Assembly (NCBI RefSeq): GCF_000499385.1
Contig: NW_013654634.1
Coordinates: 75,001 to 117,791 of the forward strand
Length of the DNA: 42,791 nucleotides
Direction of reading: 5' to 3'
Source: Eimeria necatrix
Taxonomy: Eukaryota > Apicomplexa > Conoidasida > Eucoccidiorida > Eimeriidae
Positions within the stretch are counted from its first letter, which is position 1. Each line of letters starts with the position of its first letter. Below are positions 30,385 through 42,791 of this stretch, piece by piece. Below the pieces are notes generated by a model. It worked only from the letters and a program-made list of their open reading frames with translations. It did not search any database and had not been told where the DNA came from. Made by a program: the position numbers and the translations under genes.

Positions 30385-33300
30385 ATGACACGACTGACTT
30401 TCCCGAAAATCGGTTCATTTTTTTGTACCACTGATATACAGCAGTGGCACATAGTTGAAGAGGCTACGTGCCTGCTTTACTATTTCCTGTGCGGCTAACC
30501 TATTTTAGCAATGGCAGTTGCCTCAGTATTATGAAATAGATCGTTTTAAGCTTCCTACGAGCTCTTTAGCTCAGGATATTCTCACACTGATATGACACCT
30601 CTGTGGATTACAGCAGAGACTCAATCATCGTGCTTAGTGCAACGGCCACGGGTAGATAACACGATATCTTTCACTAACGCGTGCTTGAGGTCTTTATATG
30701 GATAACAGATGAGCTAATGAGGTAAAGGAAGGTGCAGCTCTCTGGAAATGAAGTCATTCAGGCTGTGAGCCTGGCAATAGTTTGCGGTAGTGATTCCCCT
30801 CATATGTACTTGAACAGTGAGGTTGCACACTAATCTATTGTTATTTTCAGCTCGAAAACATTACCTTAAGAAAGTTAGTCGGGTTCCCACGGGCTACGAC
30901 ACTAGGAATCTTGGCTCCCCGCTCATGCGCAGGCGCCTGAGTTGTACATCTGAAACCTTTGGCTAGCATGTTAAAAATGTTCTTCTATAGGTTGAAAGCC
31001 AAAACTTTCCATCACAGAGCTCTTAAGTGCACATATGCACCAGGGATTTTCTGCCCATATATCTACTCTACACTGCTTGGCGCAGCTCAAGCACTGAGTT
31101 TTGTAGAGCTGCCATCAATAGTGCCTTCGCTTCAGGTGCACGGTTTAGCAATATCTGAGGTGTTTTCTCCAGATCATTACTGTCTGATTACACTTGCCAA
31201 TAGCCCCACATGAATAGTGCGGACCGTGGTAGGCTGTATGGTATCCTGCCCCGCTAGACTGGAGAGATTTAATATGGAGGTTTGGCGTTTAGGCCTTCTT
31301 TTCCAGTGAAAATGATTATACAAATTTGGTATTCGCACAGCCTGGATTGTGAAAATTTAATTTGGAGGTTTCCGATTTTGCCTTCAAGCAGAAGAAGAAG
31401 CACAACCCCCCAGAATGCAGCCGCTCTAGAATCCTTTCGCCACTCGAGTACGTGCTAGCGAACAGCAGCGCACCGTTGTTGCAGAACACATGAATACCAG
31501 TGGCAATGTATGATATTCTGGCATGAAAATTAATTCGTGCAACTATAATGCACCGATGAAAAGTAATAAATAACCACTGCGTCGATTACCGAAGTGCTGC
31601 GCTTTTCAAGATGCAAATAATTATTGCAGTTCGACAACAATTTCACCGTAAAATAAATGCAGCATCCCGGTGTTAGAGAAGGTAAAACAAGTTTCTCGTT
31701 CCTTGACTGCTGATACAGAGCAAATGAGCGTTCTGCTAAGCCGAACTCATCAACAGCTCAAGTGCCGCAATACAGCAGTGGGACTGCAGTTGGCTATCTG
31801 ACTTGAAAGATACATAGATATCTTCGGGCTCATGCAAGGGAAGCTAGAAAGCACATACGTGCATGAATGATCTCTGCTTTTGTCATGCAAGGTCATGTAG
31901 GTGAGCGACAATGGTTTTGCCAATCATATATAGTCAACCGTATATGCAACACAGTGATATGCGCTTTCTTTTGCCGTTGTCATCGGACCAACAAAAGAGG
32001 ACAGTTGAAAGAATTTTTGGCAGACGAAGAATGAATGCGAGCAACTGGCCGATACATGAATATTTCAAGGGAGGGAAAATTGCAGCCGCTGTATCTGCAG
32101 TAAGCTTAACTACACAGGCATACAATGAGGGAGCTTTCAGCCATTTTATGGGGCTAGCTCAGGAGGATATGTATAACTTCATGTGAAAGGTCTACCAGCA
32201 CCCGAAATGGAGGAGCAGAGTATCTGAAGGCTACTTTATAATGATTTCCTGGGTGTTTGGCTATGGCTCTTGCTTATAGCAGAGCTTCGCGTTCGGTCAT
32301 CAATAGGCGTTCGAAGCTCATAAAATGCACTCATTCTGGCTCTGTGACTAAAGGAAATCCTGAACTCCAATTCTTGCACTAATGCTCCATGCAAATTTAG
32401 CGTCGTTTTCCGTGGAATACACGACGGCTGTAGCTTCATTTTAACTTTGACATTTCAAGTGTGTAAAGTCTGGTGTGCTTATACAGAGTACATGTGTTAT
32501 GTTCAAGCCACGCACCCTTAGGGACTCCGCACTGCAGGGACGCTGGGCGCAAGGGACACCGCCAACCGCATTTTGTTCCAGCAAGAAAACTTCATGAAGG
32601 AAGTGGAAAAGAGCATTTGCTGCTAGAAAAGATGGACATGCTGCGTCGTTCGCTTGATTTCAGCATGTAAGGGACGCCACATACACTAGTACAGCATGAA
32701 TAATCCTGGGAAGGCCAAACGAATTCTTAATAACCTTAAGCCCACGATGATTCCCGACGCTAGTCAACATAAACAAAGCAACCTTTCGGTTCTCTGCCTA
32801 CCTTCAAAGCCTCACACTTGTTTTGTGCAGAGTGCAGCTTTAACTGGTGTGCGGACGAGATGGGTAGACTGTCATCGGTCCCAATCAATTAAAGCAGTGG
32901 GAGCAAACTTTGGTGGAAGCCACTTCAAAACAGAAGCCGGCCTTAAGAGTTTAAACCTGTGGTTCAAAGAAAGCGGTGAGTGGGAAGCGACAATCGAAAG
33001 CCTTGAAAGCTGGCCACTGAATTGATTTTGCAACAATTCATCCTCCACCTGTTGCTGCCCTTACTGGCGAAAGCCACTACTTACTTTAGTTCATTCGCAT
33101 CTTTTCAGAGAAAATTACAATTTTTTCCCCTTTCTCTCGCTTAATCACCTGTAAAAGCTCATCAGCCCCTTGAATTTGGAGCTTCTGAAACTCGACGCAG
33201 CAGCGGCACTACGCAGATGATTGCAAAAGGGACCATACCAACTTGGCAAGCTTTCTTCTGCGCTACTACATCAACACAGAAATATTTTTCGCACCAAACG

Positions 33301-33400
33301 CGCGCTGGCTCTTCCCGCCGCTGAGTTGGCTGTGCAGTCTTCCAGGTAAATTTCTGTGTAATAATCTAGTTGAACTTACTATTAATGTTTAGTTACAAGA
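30385..33400. other. Gene-free stretch downstream of the dynein gene
   Basis: About 3 kb of moderately AT-rich unique sequence with only short, unsupported open frames (longest about 109 codons at 32696-33025, no recognisable family). It should include the dynein 3' UTR. I see no RNA gene, repeat array or mobile element. Confidence 0.55.
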
Positions 33401-33910
33401 GTCCCGAACATTCCCACTTCTCGGGACCAGCCGCCGCTGTCCTGCCACACATCTCCGCGGGCGGGGGCCGGATGCTTCAAATTAAAGGACTCTTAGAGGC
33501 GCTCGTAATGGCGTGGCTGCGGCCCGGGGCTGCCTCTCCAGCTGCTGCAGGGCCTCTCTTCCAGCCAGAGGAGTTTGCTGAGGCCGCTGGGGCCTCGGGG
33601 GCCCCCTACGCACTGGGAACCCTTGCAGAAAGCTGGACTTGCCACTGCAGGAGCTGCTGCAGCAGCGCCGCAAGAACAGGGTCAATGGTCTCACGTATGC
33701 CGGCACTGCCACCCTTTTGCGTCTCCCTGGGCTGCTGCTGCGCCGTGGCTCCTCTGTTGCACCACAGAACCGCCAAGCCAGGCGCAGGCGCATGGGATAC
33801 CCCGCGGGCCCGCAAGGGGGCCTCCCGGTGGCTAGCCTGGCCCTTCTTGGCCTCCGCGGCCCGCAGGTCCTCGGGGGCCCCAGAGGGGCCCCTTGACTCC
33901 CACAGCAAAA
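33401..33910. other. GC-rich patch with CAG/CTG clusters
   Basis: An abrupt rise in GC, with ctgctgcag and gcagcagcgcc clusters. All frames on both strands are fairly open here because of composition (plus-strand frame 33370-34020; minus-strand frame 33606-33920 with a Gln/Leu-rich segment LLQQLLQWQVQ). No family is recognisable. It abuts the 18S-like fragment and could be a diverged exon or an expansion around the insertion. Confidence 0.4.
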
Positions 33911-34054
33911 CCCGCCCCAAAAAAAGAAGTGAATATATGCAGCTAGGAAATGTTAGAAAGCGGCGGCTGCTGAAGCTTCTGTTGCAGCAGAGCTACTGGT
34001 GGCAGGGACTCGGGTTTTAACGAGAGTTTGAGAGCAGCAGAGGTCGCAAGCCGC

Positions 34055-34965
34055 TGATGGTCAATCCTTCGCATGTCTGGACCTGATGAGTTTCCCCCCT
34101 GTTGAGTCAACTTAAGCCGCAGGCTCCAGGTGGTACCCCTCTCTCAATTCCTTTGGTTTCAGCGTTGCGATCATAGTCCTCCCAGAATCCAGAGACTTTG
34201 ATTTCCCATTAGGTGCAGGAGGTGGGCGCTTCCCTATCTTTAATCGGCATAGTTCATGGTAGACATTACAACGGTGTCTAGTTCTCCCCAAACCCACTAC
34301 TGTCGTTCTTCATTAATGGAAGCATCCTTGGCGAATGCTTTCGCAGTAGCTCCTCTTTAACAAATCTAAGAATTCCACCTCTGAAAGTTAAATACGAATC
34401 CCCCCAACTATCCCCCTTAGTCATTATCATGGTCCTAGAAACCAACAAAATAGGACTGACGTCCTACCTCATTATTCCATGTTGCAGTATTCAGGGCAAC
34501 AAGCCTGCTTGCAACACTATATTTTTCTCAGAGTAAAATTCCCAGGAAGCTAACGTACGCAATTAAGCGCCGAAGGTTACCGGAAATAAGTCCAGGGCAT
34601 GCCAGGCGCACACCCATATGGGCGGCGCTGGAAGACCATAACAGAAATCCAACTACGAGCTTTTTATATAAATGCAGCAACTCCGATACACACTATTGGA
34701 GGTCGAATTACGGCAGCTGCTGGCACCAAACTTGCCCTCCAGCCGTTCCTCTGGAAGGGTTCCACATTCCCATCATTCCAATCACGAAGCATAAAATGCC
34801 CATTGTTGCTATTTCTTCTCAGTATCTGGAATTTACTTTTTTTGGGTAATTTGGGCGTCTGCTGCTCTCCTTAGATGTGCTGGCCGTCTCTGAGGCTCCC
34901 TCTCCGGAATCGAACCCTGGTTCCCCGTTGCCAGTCACTGCGACGGTAGGCCAGCAGCAGCAGCA
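34055..34965 (-). pseudogene. Diverged 18S rRNA fragment (central part of the gene)
   Basis: Read on the minus strand from 34965 to 34055, this follows eukaryotic small-subunit rRNA in order. 34893-34916 matches the universal GGTTCGATTCCGG...GGGAGCCT motif, then CACATCTAAGGA (34870-34881). The 530-loop region is at about 34700-34745, AAAAAGCTCGTAGTTGGATT at 34646-34665, TTCCGGTAACCTTCGGCGCT at about 34565-34585, TTTGTTGGTTTCTAGGACCA at about 34430-34450, TTCTTAGATTTGTTAAAGA at 34354-34372, AGAACGACAGTAG at 34297-34309, and GTCCAGACATG near 34075. Both ends of the 18S gene are missing, indels are frequent, and normally invariant bases are changed (the 530 loop reads GCAGCTGCCGTAA instead of GCAGCCGCGGTAA). 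It is therefore a pseudogene or relic, not a functional rRNA gene. Confidence 0.87.
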
Positions 34966-36994
34966 CCACAGGGCAGCAGCGTAGGGATGGAGACGCGGGC
35001 GCAGGAATCTCACGACTTGCTGCTGTGGGCAAAAGCTCTGGGACTCCCCTAAGGCAGCGAAAGGCAGCAAAGACCCTGGGCTATTTCCCACAAATCCTGC
35101 AGCAGAAGCAACAGCAGCAGCAGCAATCATTTCATTGACAGGCCAAATCTCCGAATAAGTAAATAAATGCACAAGTGTCACAAGATCTGCATTTCCAATG
35201 CATTCTGCAAACCTTAGGTAGACGTAACGTAGTGGTTTCCAAAGAAAGACTGGCTCGCAATAAAAAGGACATGTTTCAAAAAATTCAAGCATTGAATTCG
35301 CCGACGAGCTGACTAACTAGATTCAATTCACCAAACGGTGATCTTAGTTCACACACTGCACGACTTGTCTTGATTGTAGCGAAATTCGTTAGGGTTGCTT
35401 GTTTTCATGGAGAAAATGAACTCATCGGACACTGAGTAGGCAAACATGCCTGCATTTTCCTAATTCTCTTCGTGTCAGGCCCTATTGCCCTTTGTACTTT
35501 GCGATGCACGGCAGCATAGAATAGTGTATGCGTTTTGATTGATGTCCACATACTGAATCAAAACACTAGTCACAGGACTTGAAATAGGCATATGCAAAAG
35601 CGAAGTGCCTTCTCTAAGCAGCCCTTGCACTCTTCAGCGTCTGGCTGACTGTTTGCGGTATTTCCTTCGTAGCAGCTAAATGCCACATATTGATCTCTTC
35701 TTGTTTGGTAGTAAAACGGTGCAACAAGAGTTGACTCAGCTGAGTCTTCGGCTCCTTTTAACTAGGCTCCTATTTTCACCAGAAAGGCTTGGCGAAAAGC
35801 CATGTGTTACCACAAGGGAAGCCTGAGCAGCGAACAGTGATAAAGGCAACTTCACCACCGCTGGACGGTTCAAAATTGCGCTGGAGGGCGACCAGAATTT
35901 GGAGCAGCGACGCCGCCGTCGCAGCTGCGAATACAGCCAGTGCAAATTCCCTGCCTTCAACACGGTAGCCTTTGTGTCAGTACTTAGGGTGGATGAATGC
36001 GTACGGCAACTGGTGCTGAAAATTACTGTTCAAAAGGCAGTAGCAGTTTTCAGGGATGCCCACGCTACACCTTTTGGCGCCAACAGTAATTGCTGTGGTT
36101 GCGATGCCACCAGACTCTACATCGCAGCAATTCCGTGTGCGGCCATAATGAAGAGGCTGCTAGTGCCCTACTAACGTCCTACTTCATTGCCATTGCACTT
36201 TGCTCGCATGTTCTGTGGCTGTAGCAGACCTACCTTCACGCTTAATAGCTTTATCCTCATTTCCACACTGAGGTGGTTTCACTGTGGCCTCAGCCTTGCG
36301 TCCGTGAGCTCACTCTTCGGAATAATCGCGTTTGTCCTTGTTTGAAACCTTTCAGCTTTCGTCGTGACGGCAGCAAAATTATCGCTGCCACTTTGGAGTT
36401 TCTCGTTGTCATCCAGACACCTTTCTGCTGGTTTCCACATTTGTAGGCTCTTCGACCCGTAGTTCTCTCATGCGATTGCACAACTTTGCGTACAACAGTG
36501 GCATTTCCACACTGAGCTGGTTTCACTGTGGCCTCAGCCTTGCGTCCGTGAGCTCACTCTTCGGAATCTCGTCGGGTTTTCGTTTTTGCTCCGAAAGTCT
36601 CTTCTGTACGTGAGCGACTATTTATATGCTATTTTTGTGTTTCTTTCGTATTTTGTAGCATTTGCTTTGCGTTTGTGGGGGTAAGTGGCCTCCTGAGACG
36701 CAATTTTTGTATCTGCGGTCGCTTTTTCTTGTCTTTCTGCTGCTGCTTTGTACTGCAAAACGGTGCTCATGATGCTCTCTCTGCAGTCTATTGCCACAAC
36801 AGTGTTCTCATACTAGGGCTGGCGTAAACGATGCGCGAGCTATTGCAAATATATGTACAAACACCTAAATCTAGTTATACTAAATATGGGAAAACATAAG
36901 TAAACCGGGAAGAAATAAAGTTAGAGACGCGGACACACGTAAGTGTTTTCCGAACCAAATACCTCGCCCTCACAGCAGCTGAATTGCTTTCGGC
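34966..36994. other. Unassigned stretch with short CAG run and direct repeat
   Basis: No supported gene. A small CAG run lies at about 35099-35127, next to the 18S-like fragment. Open frames at 34819-35292 (-), 35899-36174 (+) and 36290-36526 (-) have no recognisable product, and the first partly overlaps the rRNA relic. Confidence 0.5.
36261..36567. repeat. 63-bp direct repeat, copies 244 bp apart
   Basis: Copies at 36261-36323 and 36505-36567 are identical except for one base (actgaggtgg versus actgagctgg). The 181 bases between them are unique. Near-identity indicates a recent duplication; no terminal features of a transposon are visible. Confidence 0.9.
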
Positions 36995-37261
36995 ATGAAT
37001 GAGGTGAAACGCCACAAAATATATGAAAAGATGAACAAAATTCAAGAAGAAAAGTTGAAAACTTCTGCTTTTATTCCTGCTGCTGCCGCTGCTGCTGCTC
37101 TTCCTGCTGCTGTTCGTGTTTCTAGGGATGGACAAGCTCCTGCTGGCTTAACGAGCTTGTTATCTGCTACTCCTCATACACGGGTTCTCTCAAAAATAAG
37201 GTGGACTGCTTTCAATGTTCAATACCCATTGCCCGCGGCTTCGGTGCTGCCGCTGCTTTAA
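36995..37261 (+). CDS. Possible small hypothetical ORF with poly-Ala run
   Basis: An 88-codon ATG frame: charged start (MNEVKRHKIYEKMNKIQEEK), then a GCT/GCC run coding for about seven Ala, then an unrecognised tail. The frame shifts to another open frame (37201-37404) that also has Ala-rich content, so an intron could join them. Support is only the ATG, the amphipathic charged start and the CAG-type Ala run seen in coccidian proteins; it may be chance. Confidence 0.22.
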   Translation: MNEVKRHKIYEKMNKIQEEKLKTSAFIPAAAAAAALPAAVRVSRDGQAPAGLTSLLSATPHTRVLSKIRWTAFNVQYPLPAASVLPLL

Positions 37262-37404
37262 CTGATAATAGGTTAGTTGGTGCAGCCGCGTCTGTTGTAG
37301 GAATTCTCCCTCCTCTGAGTTGCTGTAGAAGCAACTTAGTTGCTGGTGTGACGCCTGAAGAAGATGTAGGGAAAGACTTCCGTTTTCAGTCGCGACAAGT
37401 GTAG

Positions 37405-40400
37405 GCAGCTAAGTAGCTGAATACTTCCCTGTCCACGGCCTTGTTACTGCGAATTATCGATGGATCTTCGAAGTGCAGCAGTCGCTTGAAACAGCAGCAG
37501 CGCAGGCATGGCAAGGCATGCTACGCACTTGGGAATTCGTGTGAACCCGGATATGCCTGTATACCTGAACAGAGAACTGCAACGTGAATGCGCGGTGGGT
37601 AGTTTCGCCTTCCCAAAGCATGGTAGTGAACTGACTGCCCACAAGATCGAAATAAAGGAAACAGAAAAGCAAGGATAAAGCAGGAAAAAAGCAGCTATGA
37701 GCGCAGTAAACCGACCTGGACGTACACCCAGACCAGTGAAGCAGCGGCACATCGCGATAACGTAGAAAATGATAGTTTGAAACGAACTCAGATGCTTTAC
37801 AGTGCTCTTGTCATTTGAAAACAAGTGATGCAAAGAGGGTGCAAAAAAAAGATAAACTAAAGTGTGAAAAAGTCACTGTTCCGGCGCGTTGTACGCACAT
37901 CGTACAGTTATATGCAATAAAAATTATCTGATTTTGACCGTTTCAAATATAGTATTACGACATTGGGAAGGTATTATTTGGTCGCCTAGTATTCTGGGGA
38001 CAACGAATTCAACGGGGAGATTATTGGATTCTGGGGTCTGGCCCATCGATGCCATGAAATATTAATCAGCTTAGATACAAGTACTCTCACGTATTCCACA
38101 GATAACGTTCCCGGCGAGGGAGAACGCTCCACGTTCGCCAAAGTTTGTTAGTGCGTTTCAAAAGCACGTGTTGTTTGAGGAGAATCGCAGTTTTACCTGT
38201 TTAGGCATAATCCAAGCCTTGAAGGAAATGTAAACGTGAATACCGACCATATAACCGAGGCGTGGCATTTTTTACGGAATTTTAATTGGAATATCATGTA
38301 CACAGTGCATATATGTGCGCTCCTTCGGATTTCTGGAAATAGTGAAAAATGAGGGGTTACTAGAATAGCTAATGGTGCTTTCAATGCATTTTCGTATACA
38401 AGAAAAGTGCATATACTTTCAAGCATGCATCATTGACTCTTCTTCAATGTTCGCCTTACGTGGCTGACAAGTCTGAATACGAAAAGTCCAGGGAGAAATT
38501 CATAAAATATCTCTCGCTGATCCGATGCCGAGTTTAAATGAGGCATTGTGCTGCTGAAGCTCTACTAAATGAGCCGCAATAAATTGTAGGTGCTCCAGAA
38601 AAGCGTAGGATAAGGCGCATTTGGTAGCTTACGACGCTGTTGGGGCTCTTATGCTTCCTGCGCCGAATAGTAGGTTCCATGCAGCATCCTAGAACTACCT
38701 AAGCCTAGAATAATGCTTGTACAGAAAACCTAAGGGACCCGTTTTGGCTAAAAGGCGGTCGTTCTAATCATTGGGAGTGATTTACCTTCGCTTCCAAGTC
38801 GTCCTACGTAGTAAACGGCGATTATGCGCGTAACCAAAGTTCTTCTGAAACAAAAGTCAAGGATTGAAAATTGGTGAGGCCAGAGGCCCAGTGAGAGGAG
38901 TTTGCACTCTTTATTTGATGCGCATTCACCGTGTTTCAGACGCTCAGAAGTAGAGCGGAGAAGTCTCCTAGTGGCTGCCATTCACAAAATAAGGACATTA
39001 CTCTGCACCGAGAAAACCAAAAGTACCATGTGGATTTTTTCATGGAAAAGTGCGACCATAGTCTGAACGTGACGGCCTGCGCGGTGAAACACTTTTGTTA
39101 ACTCCTGATCCAAGAGACCCTGCTGTTTCGTCGGTGTCCCTCAGAAAATAGGGTAAGCTCGTAGGTGTAGCTGCGCTTCTCCAACCTAAACCGCTCCGCT
39201 AACCATGGAGCACCGGTATTCAATCAATGAGCTAGCGTACATTCTGCAGGCGGGCAGGTCTCATCGAAAAATTCGGCTTCCGACTCAGACTGCAAATAAT
39301 TACGTCAAAGCTTCCGTGATGAAGTTGCTGTTCGACGATACCTAGCAGATAGAATACCCTCCCCACATAAGCATATGCGGCATTCAACATAGTGGAGGCG
39401 CCCTTGACGGCTTAATTACTGCTTTTTTCCCTTCAATTGAGGCCCTTCAAAATCGGCCATGAAGTTCTTGCTGGCCCAGATCCCTTTTTCATTTTAGTGT
39501 TGTTTAGCACTCGAACAAGAAGCCCTAGCCATTCATGTGCACCTTTGACTACGAAGGTGCAAATTAGCCCGTTCAGGCAAGCCCACCATTAGACGTGCAG
39601 CTTGTTGCTGTTATGCGGTAGACTACGCTCCGCACTTCTTGTTTCCCTCAGAGTGTGAACAGCAGTCTCATCGTACGGGCATTTTGAAAGGAATTCTAGA
39701 GTCCGTCGTGAACAATTTAGGCAGAAGCCACTAGCCGACCGCAGTTTACATCTACAGAGGACTTGGGTTGCCTGACAAACAGGGCAAACTGTACTTCGAC
39801 GTGCGGCAATCCTCATGATAGTTAAAAAAAACCGCTCAGTCTCCTCGTTTCTGGCTCCAGAACGAGCCTGGCTACATAGCAGTGTGTTAGACGTTGTTTA
39901 GCTCAACGGCTACCAGCACTTATCGAGCGCATCTTGAATTGTCATCAACACTACTTGGAGTAAGTGGTACGACAGGAAGTATCGAGGCACTTTCCAAATA
40001 GCGTCACGAGAAAGCGAATGAAGATTAGGACGCCTGCCTCTTTGCATAAGTAATCGACACAATTTTATTCCTCAGCTAAGTACGCTTGCAAAGTTTTCAA
40101 CCAGCCAAATAAACGTCAGTGTCGTCTGACACCGTAGGCCATATTTTGGCAGCCTCCACCCGCAAGTGTATGCTTGCTGCCAATCATAATGCTTCAAAGA
40201 GATGTCTTGAAAGGGTCACAAAAGCACTACTTATCGACGAGGCCGCAGAGCATTACACGGCGGCACCGGGGGTGTACAGCCCAATTCTCAAAACACTGTA
40301 AGCAACAAATGAGTGTCCGTTCGAATGCTTGTTCGCCTTACCTCGCAGAATGTCTTCAATTCAACACCCAATTGGATACTAATACCATGGCGCAAATATC

Positions 40401-42791
40401 GAAACGGCATTATCCATTAGACAAGCATTTGACGTCTTGACAGCACGCACTGATCGTCTCGCACACAGCGAACAGGTAAGTGGCAGCCTAGTCGACAAGC
40501 TGAGCAATGCTTGGCCTGCAGGACAAGTAGTGCTTCATATAGATCAGACACTTCGTCACACTTTGCATTCAGAAGCTCCGAATATTTCTGCTGTCATCGA
40601 GTGCAAAATCATTGTGTATGCGCGGATAATTCAACACCGCGCATAAGGGTGCTTCATACAGCCCCTGGTGAATACCACGTGTTCGAGCTGCTGTTGGTTC
40701 CATAATTCGCAGGATTTAGCGTCTTAGAAGAGTGGCACAGTTTGGAGGGCACAGATCGTTTGTGACCAATTGTGAGGTGCTGTGGGTAAGGCCTTCTTAG
40801 GAAGCGTACTCAGATACCACCGCCGCTCTACGGTCAGCTTAAAGATAAATGCCACAATTGGGCACGTGCCAGCTTTCCATAATATACAGAATGTAAAGGC
40901 GAAACAAAAGGCAACAGGGAATGTACCAGTCAACGACCCGTGCAACGCCTGTAGAGTCCAAAGCCTAGCAATTAATCTTGGTAAGGTACTTAATAGCATC
41001 CAACACGGCAAATGTTTTCAATGGACTATTCAACCACCAATGCCGATAAACATACCAAACAATTTCTCTGTAATTTCCGCCCACCAACATATAAATCAAA
41101 ATGTTTCAAAGAAATGCCTTCACCTGAAGCAGCACAGGGAGATTTTTTCTTCCTTTGCAGATCATGCTTACAAATCTTCACTGGCATTCCAATGCTCATT
41201 AGAACAGCGCATGAGCTCTACAGCGCAAGTGTCGTGTTCCTATTGCGATTGATCAGAGAATGCTAACTTGGTTGATATTAAATACAGCATTCGGTATTTT
41301 CCCAGAATGGTTCAAAATATCGATTCACGCTCAGAAAAACGAACAGTGTGCTGATGGGTACAAAGCTGCTTCCCTAGGCACTTGCGAAAATTACCCACCT
41401 TAACACAAAATGTCCTTGACGCAAAGAACAAATCTCATTTTATAAATTGACCATCATTCGAAACATTTTTTGACTACAAACAAATCAAATAAAAATATTC
41501 CAAATTTGTTACTGACCTCCTTTCAGAACCTGGCACCTACAAACACTTACTTTCAGCAGACCAGATTGCCCTGAGAAACGCCGTATTGACGGTTTTTGAA
41601 CTCAACGATCGGCTTCGATTTCATAAAGCAACGACACACTTTGGTATCAACAGCGGTGTACAACTCGCAAACTGTGTAGATTTAAGCAAAGCTATTGACA
41701 CGCAGAGCCAAAACATAATGAGAATAAAAGCAGAACAGGTACGACAGTGAATTGCAGGGCATCACCTCACAAAAACTATACCAGCGAAAATCCCCAAATG
41801 CTTGTTTCGAGAAGCGATCACGAGTTGAGCTGATAACCCCTCGAAAGGACTACCTGGCGTTTAAAGCCATGGATATTCATATATATTGAAAGGCAAAATC
41901 TCGCGTAATGCGAATGGATCAAAACCTATCACACCCTGATGCCCTGAAGGGCGCTATTTCCCTGCGCAGCGAAGTCTCATCTCGCTGCAGACCACGGTAA
42001 ATGCCGAAGCTGAGTTGCCATCTCAACACATTTCAAATTTGCCAAGACACGTTGACAGGTCAAAAAGCAGCTGAGGCGACAACAGTGTGGGCCCATTTTG
42101 CAGGGCACTAACGCAAATAACGCCTTCCGCGGAGCAGGCGTACGGGCTGCACGAGAAATAGGCATCATAAGAATCGCTAGACTCTCCACAACTGCACAAC
42201 GGCTGGGTTTTGCAGACCCCTGAACATGGTATGTTACAATGCGACCAGTAGTGGAGCGTGGGCCGCCGCCTGGGCGTGGCAGGGGGAGTTTTCAAGTGCA
42301 CTGAGAGTATTCCAAAAACTGCAATTGGCATTGCTGAACATTTGCGGCTCTCGAGAGAGGCTGCTTTAGTCGCAGCTCGCAGATACTTCCCAGGAGAGCC
42401 TGCCATCGTTCCACGGCGTGTGTGATATTTCCAGTGCCGCAGCAGCACGCGCTGCATCAGAACCAAAAGCGCCACTCCGCACAACAGCAAGACGGTGAGT
42501 AGCGAATGGTTTCAGTTGTTCAGTACGCTCAAAAGTGCTTATCGACGTGTTGCGATCACCGATAAACACTACATGCAGGAAGAGATGTGTAGAATACGGG
42601 GACCTGCGGTGTGTGTGTTCCGCAATATGAGACAAGTCGTGAATGGGAAGGCGGAGTACGGTGCCTGTGCGCTGCCACGCGTCGCGCAGTGTTTTCTGGT
42701 GCACAGGGCCATTGAGTCGTAGGCTCAAGAATTGGTAGGAACAGGAACGAGGGAATGCGCATACGGCAGTGAGCGGCAGGCCACCATCTTA
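37405..42791. other. Gene-free right end of window
   Basis: About 5.4 kb without a supported gene. The longest frames (37444-37833 -, 40782-41252 +, 42023-42490 -, 42366-42728 -) begin with non-ATG codons or have no family resemblance. A segment at 42433-42494 (+) has a ttccag acceptor and a GTGAGT donor and could be one small exon of a gene extending beyond the window. No rRNA, tRNA, repeat array or transposon ends were recognised. Confidence 0.45.

Noticed and set aside
33370..34020. 216-codon plus-strand frame
   Set aside because: It has no ATG near its start and no recognisable domains, is open because of GC-rich composition, and its end lies next to the antisense 18S-like relic.
34819..35292. 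157-codon minus-strand frame
   Set aside because: Its 3' part is the 18S rRNA-like sequence read as protein.
42023..42490. 155-codon minus-strand frame with hydrophobic start and many Cys
   Set aside because: It starts at a non-ATG codon, no signal-peptide cleavage pattern or family match is clear, and a competing plus-strand exon-like segment overlaps it. It was considered as a surface-antigen-like ORF but is unsupported.

Overview
The window looks like nuclear DNA of an apicomplexan coccidian, most likely an Eimeria species. Three things point there. The genes are intron-rich and have short GT-AG introns. The left 4 kb is saturated with interstitial TTTAGGG/AAACCCT telomere-like repeats and a CAG tract, the two repeat classes that mark the 'feature-rich' segments of Eimeria chromosomes. 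The main gene is a flagellar outer-arm dynein heavy chain, needed only by the flagellated microgametes. The species call is inference; the repeats and genes are read directly.

Layout. (1) 1-2035, + strand: the 3' two-thirds of the 20S proteasome subunit alpha-6 (PSMA1) gene, eight exons separated by introns built largely of telomere-like repeats. (2) 2586-3332, + strand: a small basic coiled-coil protein resembling the N-terminal coiled coil of OTUD6-type deubiquitinases, also with telomere-repeat introns. (3) 3349-3593: an imperfect CAG/GCA tract, after which the repeat-rich texture stops at about 3.9 kb. (4) 5782-30384, + strand: one complete outer-arm dynein heavy chain of the gamma (DNAH5/DNAH8, Chlamydomonas ODA2) type. 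I could model it as 68 exons whose phases all agree, giving 13,977 coding bases and about 4,658 residues, close to the family length. All four P-loops, the stalk with its microtubule-binding tip, and the C-terminal domain are visible. (5) 30385-42791: about 12 kb with no convincing protein gene. It holds a GC-rich CAG-containing patch (33.4-33.9 kb), a diverged minus-strand 18S rRNA fragment (about 34055-34965), and a 63-base direct repeat near 36.3/36.5 kb.

The genes have no evident functional link: one is housekeeping proteolysis, one is a putative ubiquitin-related or nucleolar small protein, one is flagellar motility. They lie head-to-tail on the same strand, with a sharp change of sequence texture between the first two and the third.

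Most notable for follow-up: PSMA1 introns that carry telomere-like arrays in opposed orientation on either side of the intron; a tandemly duplicated, still-open exon in the AAA6 region of the dynein; a candidate 21-base intron containing an in-frame stop; four GC-AG introns; and the 18S rRNA relic.
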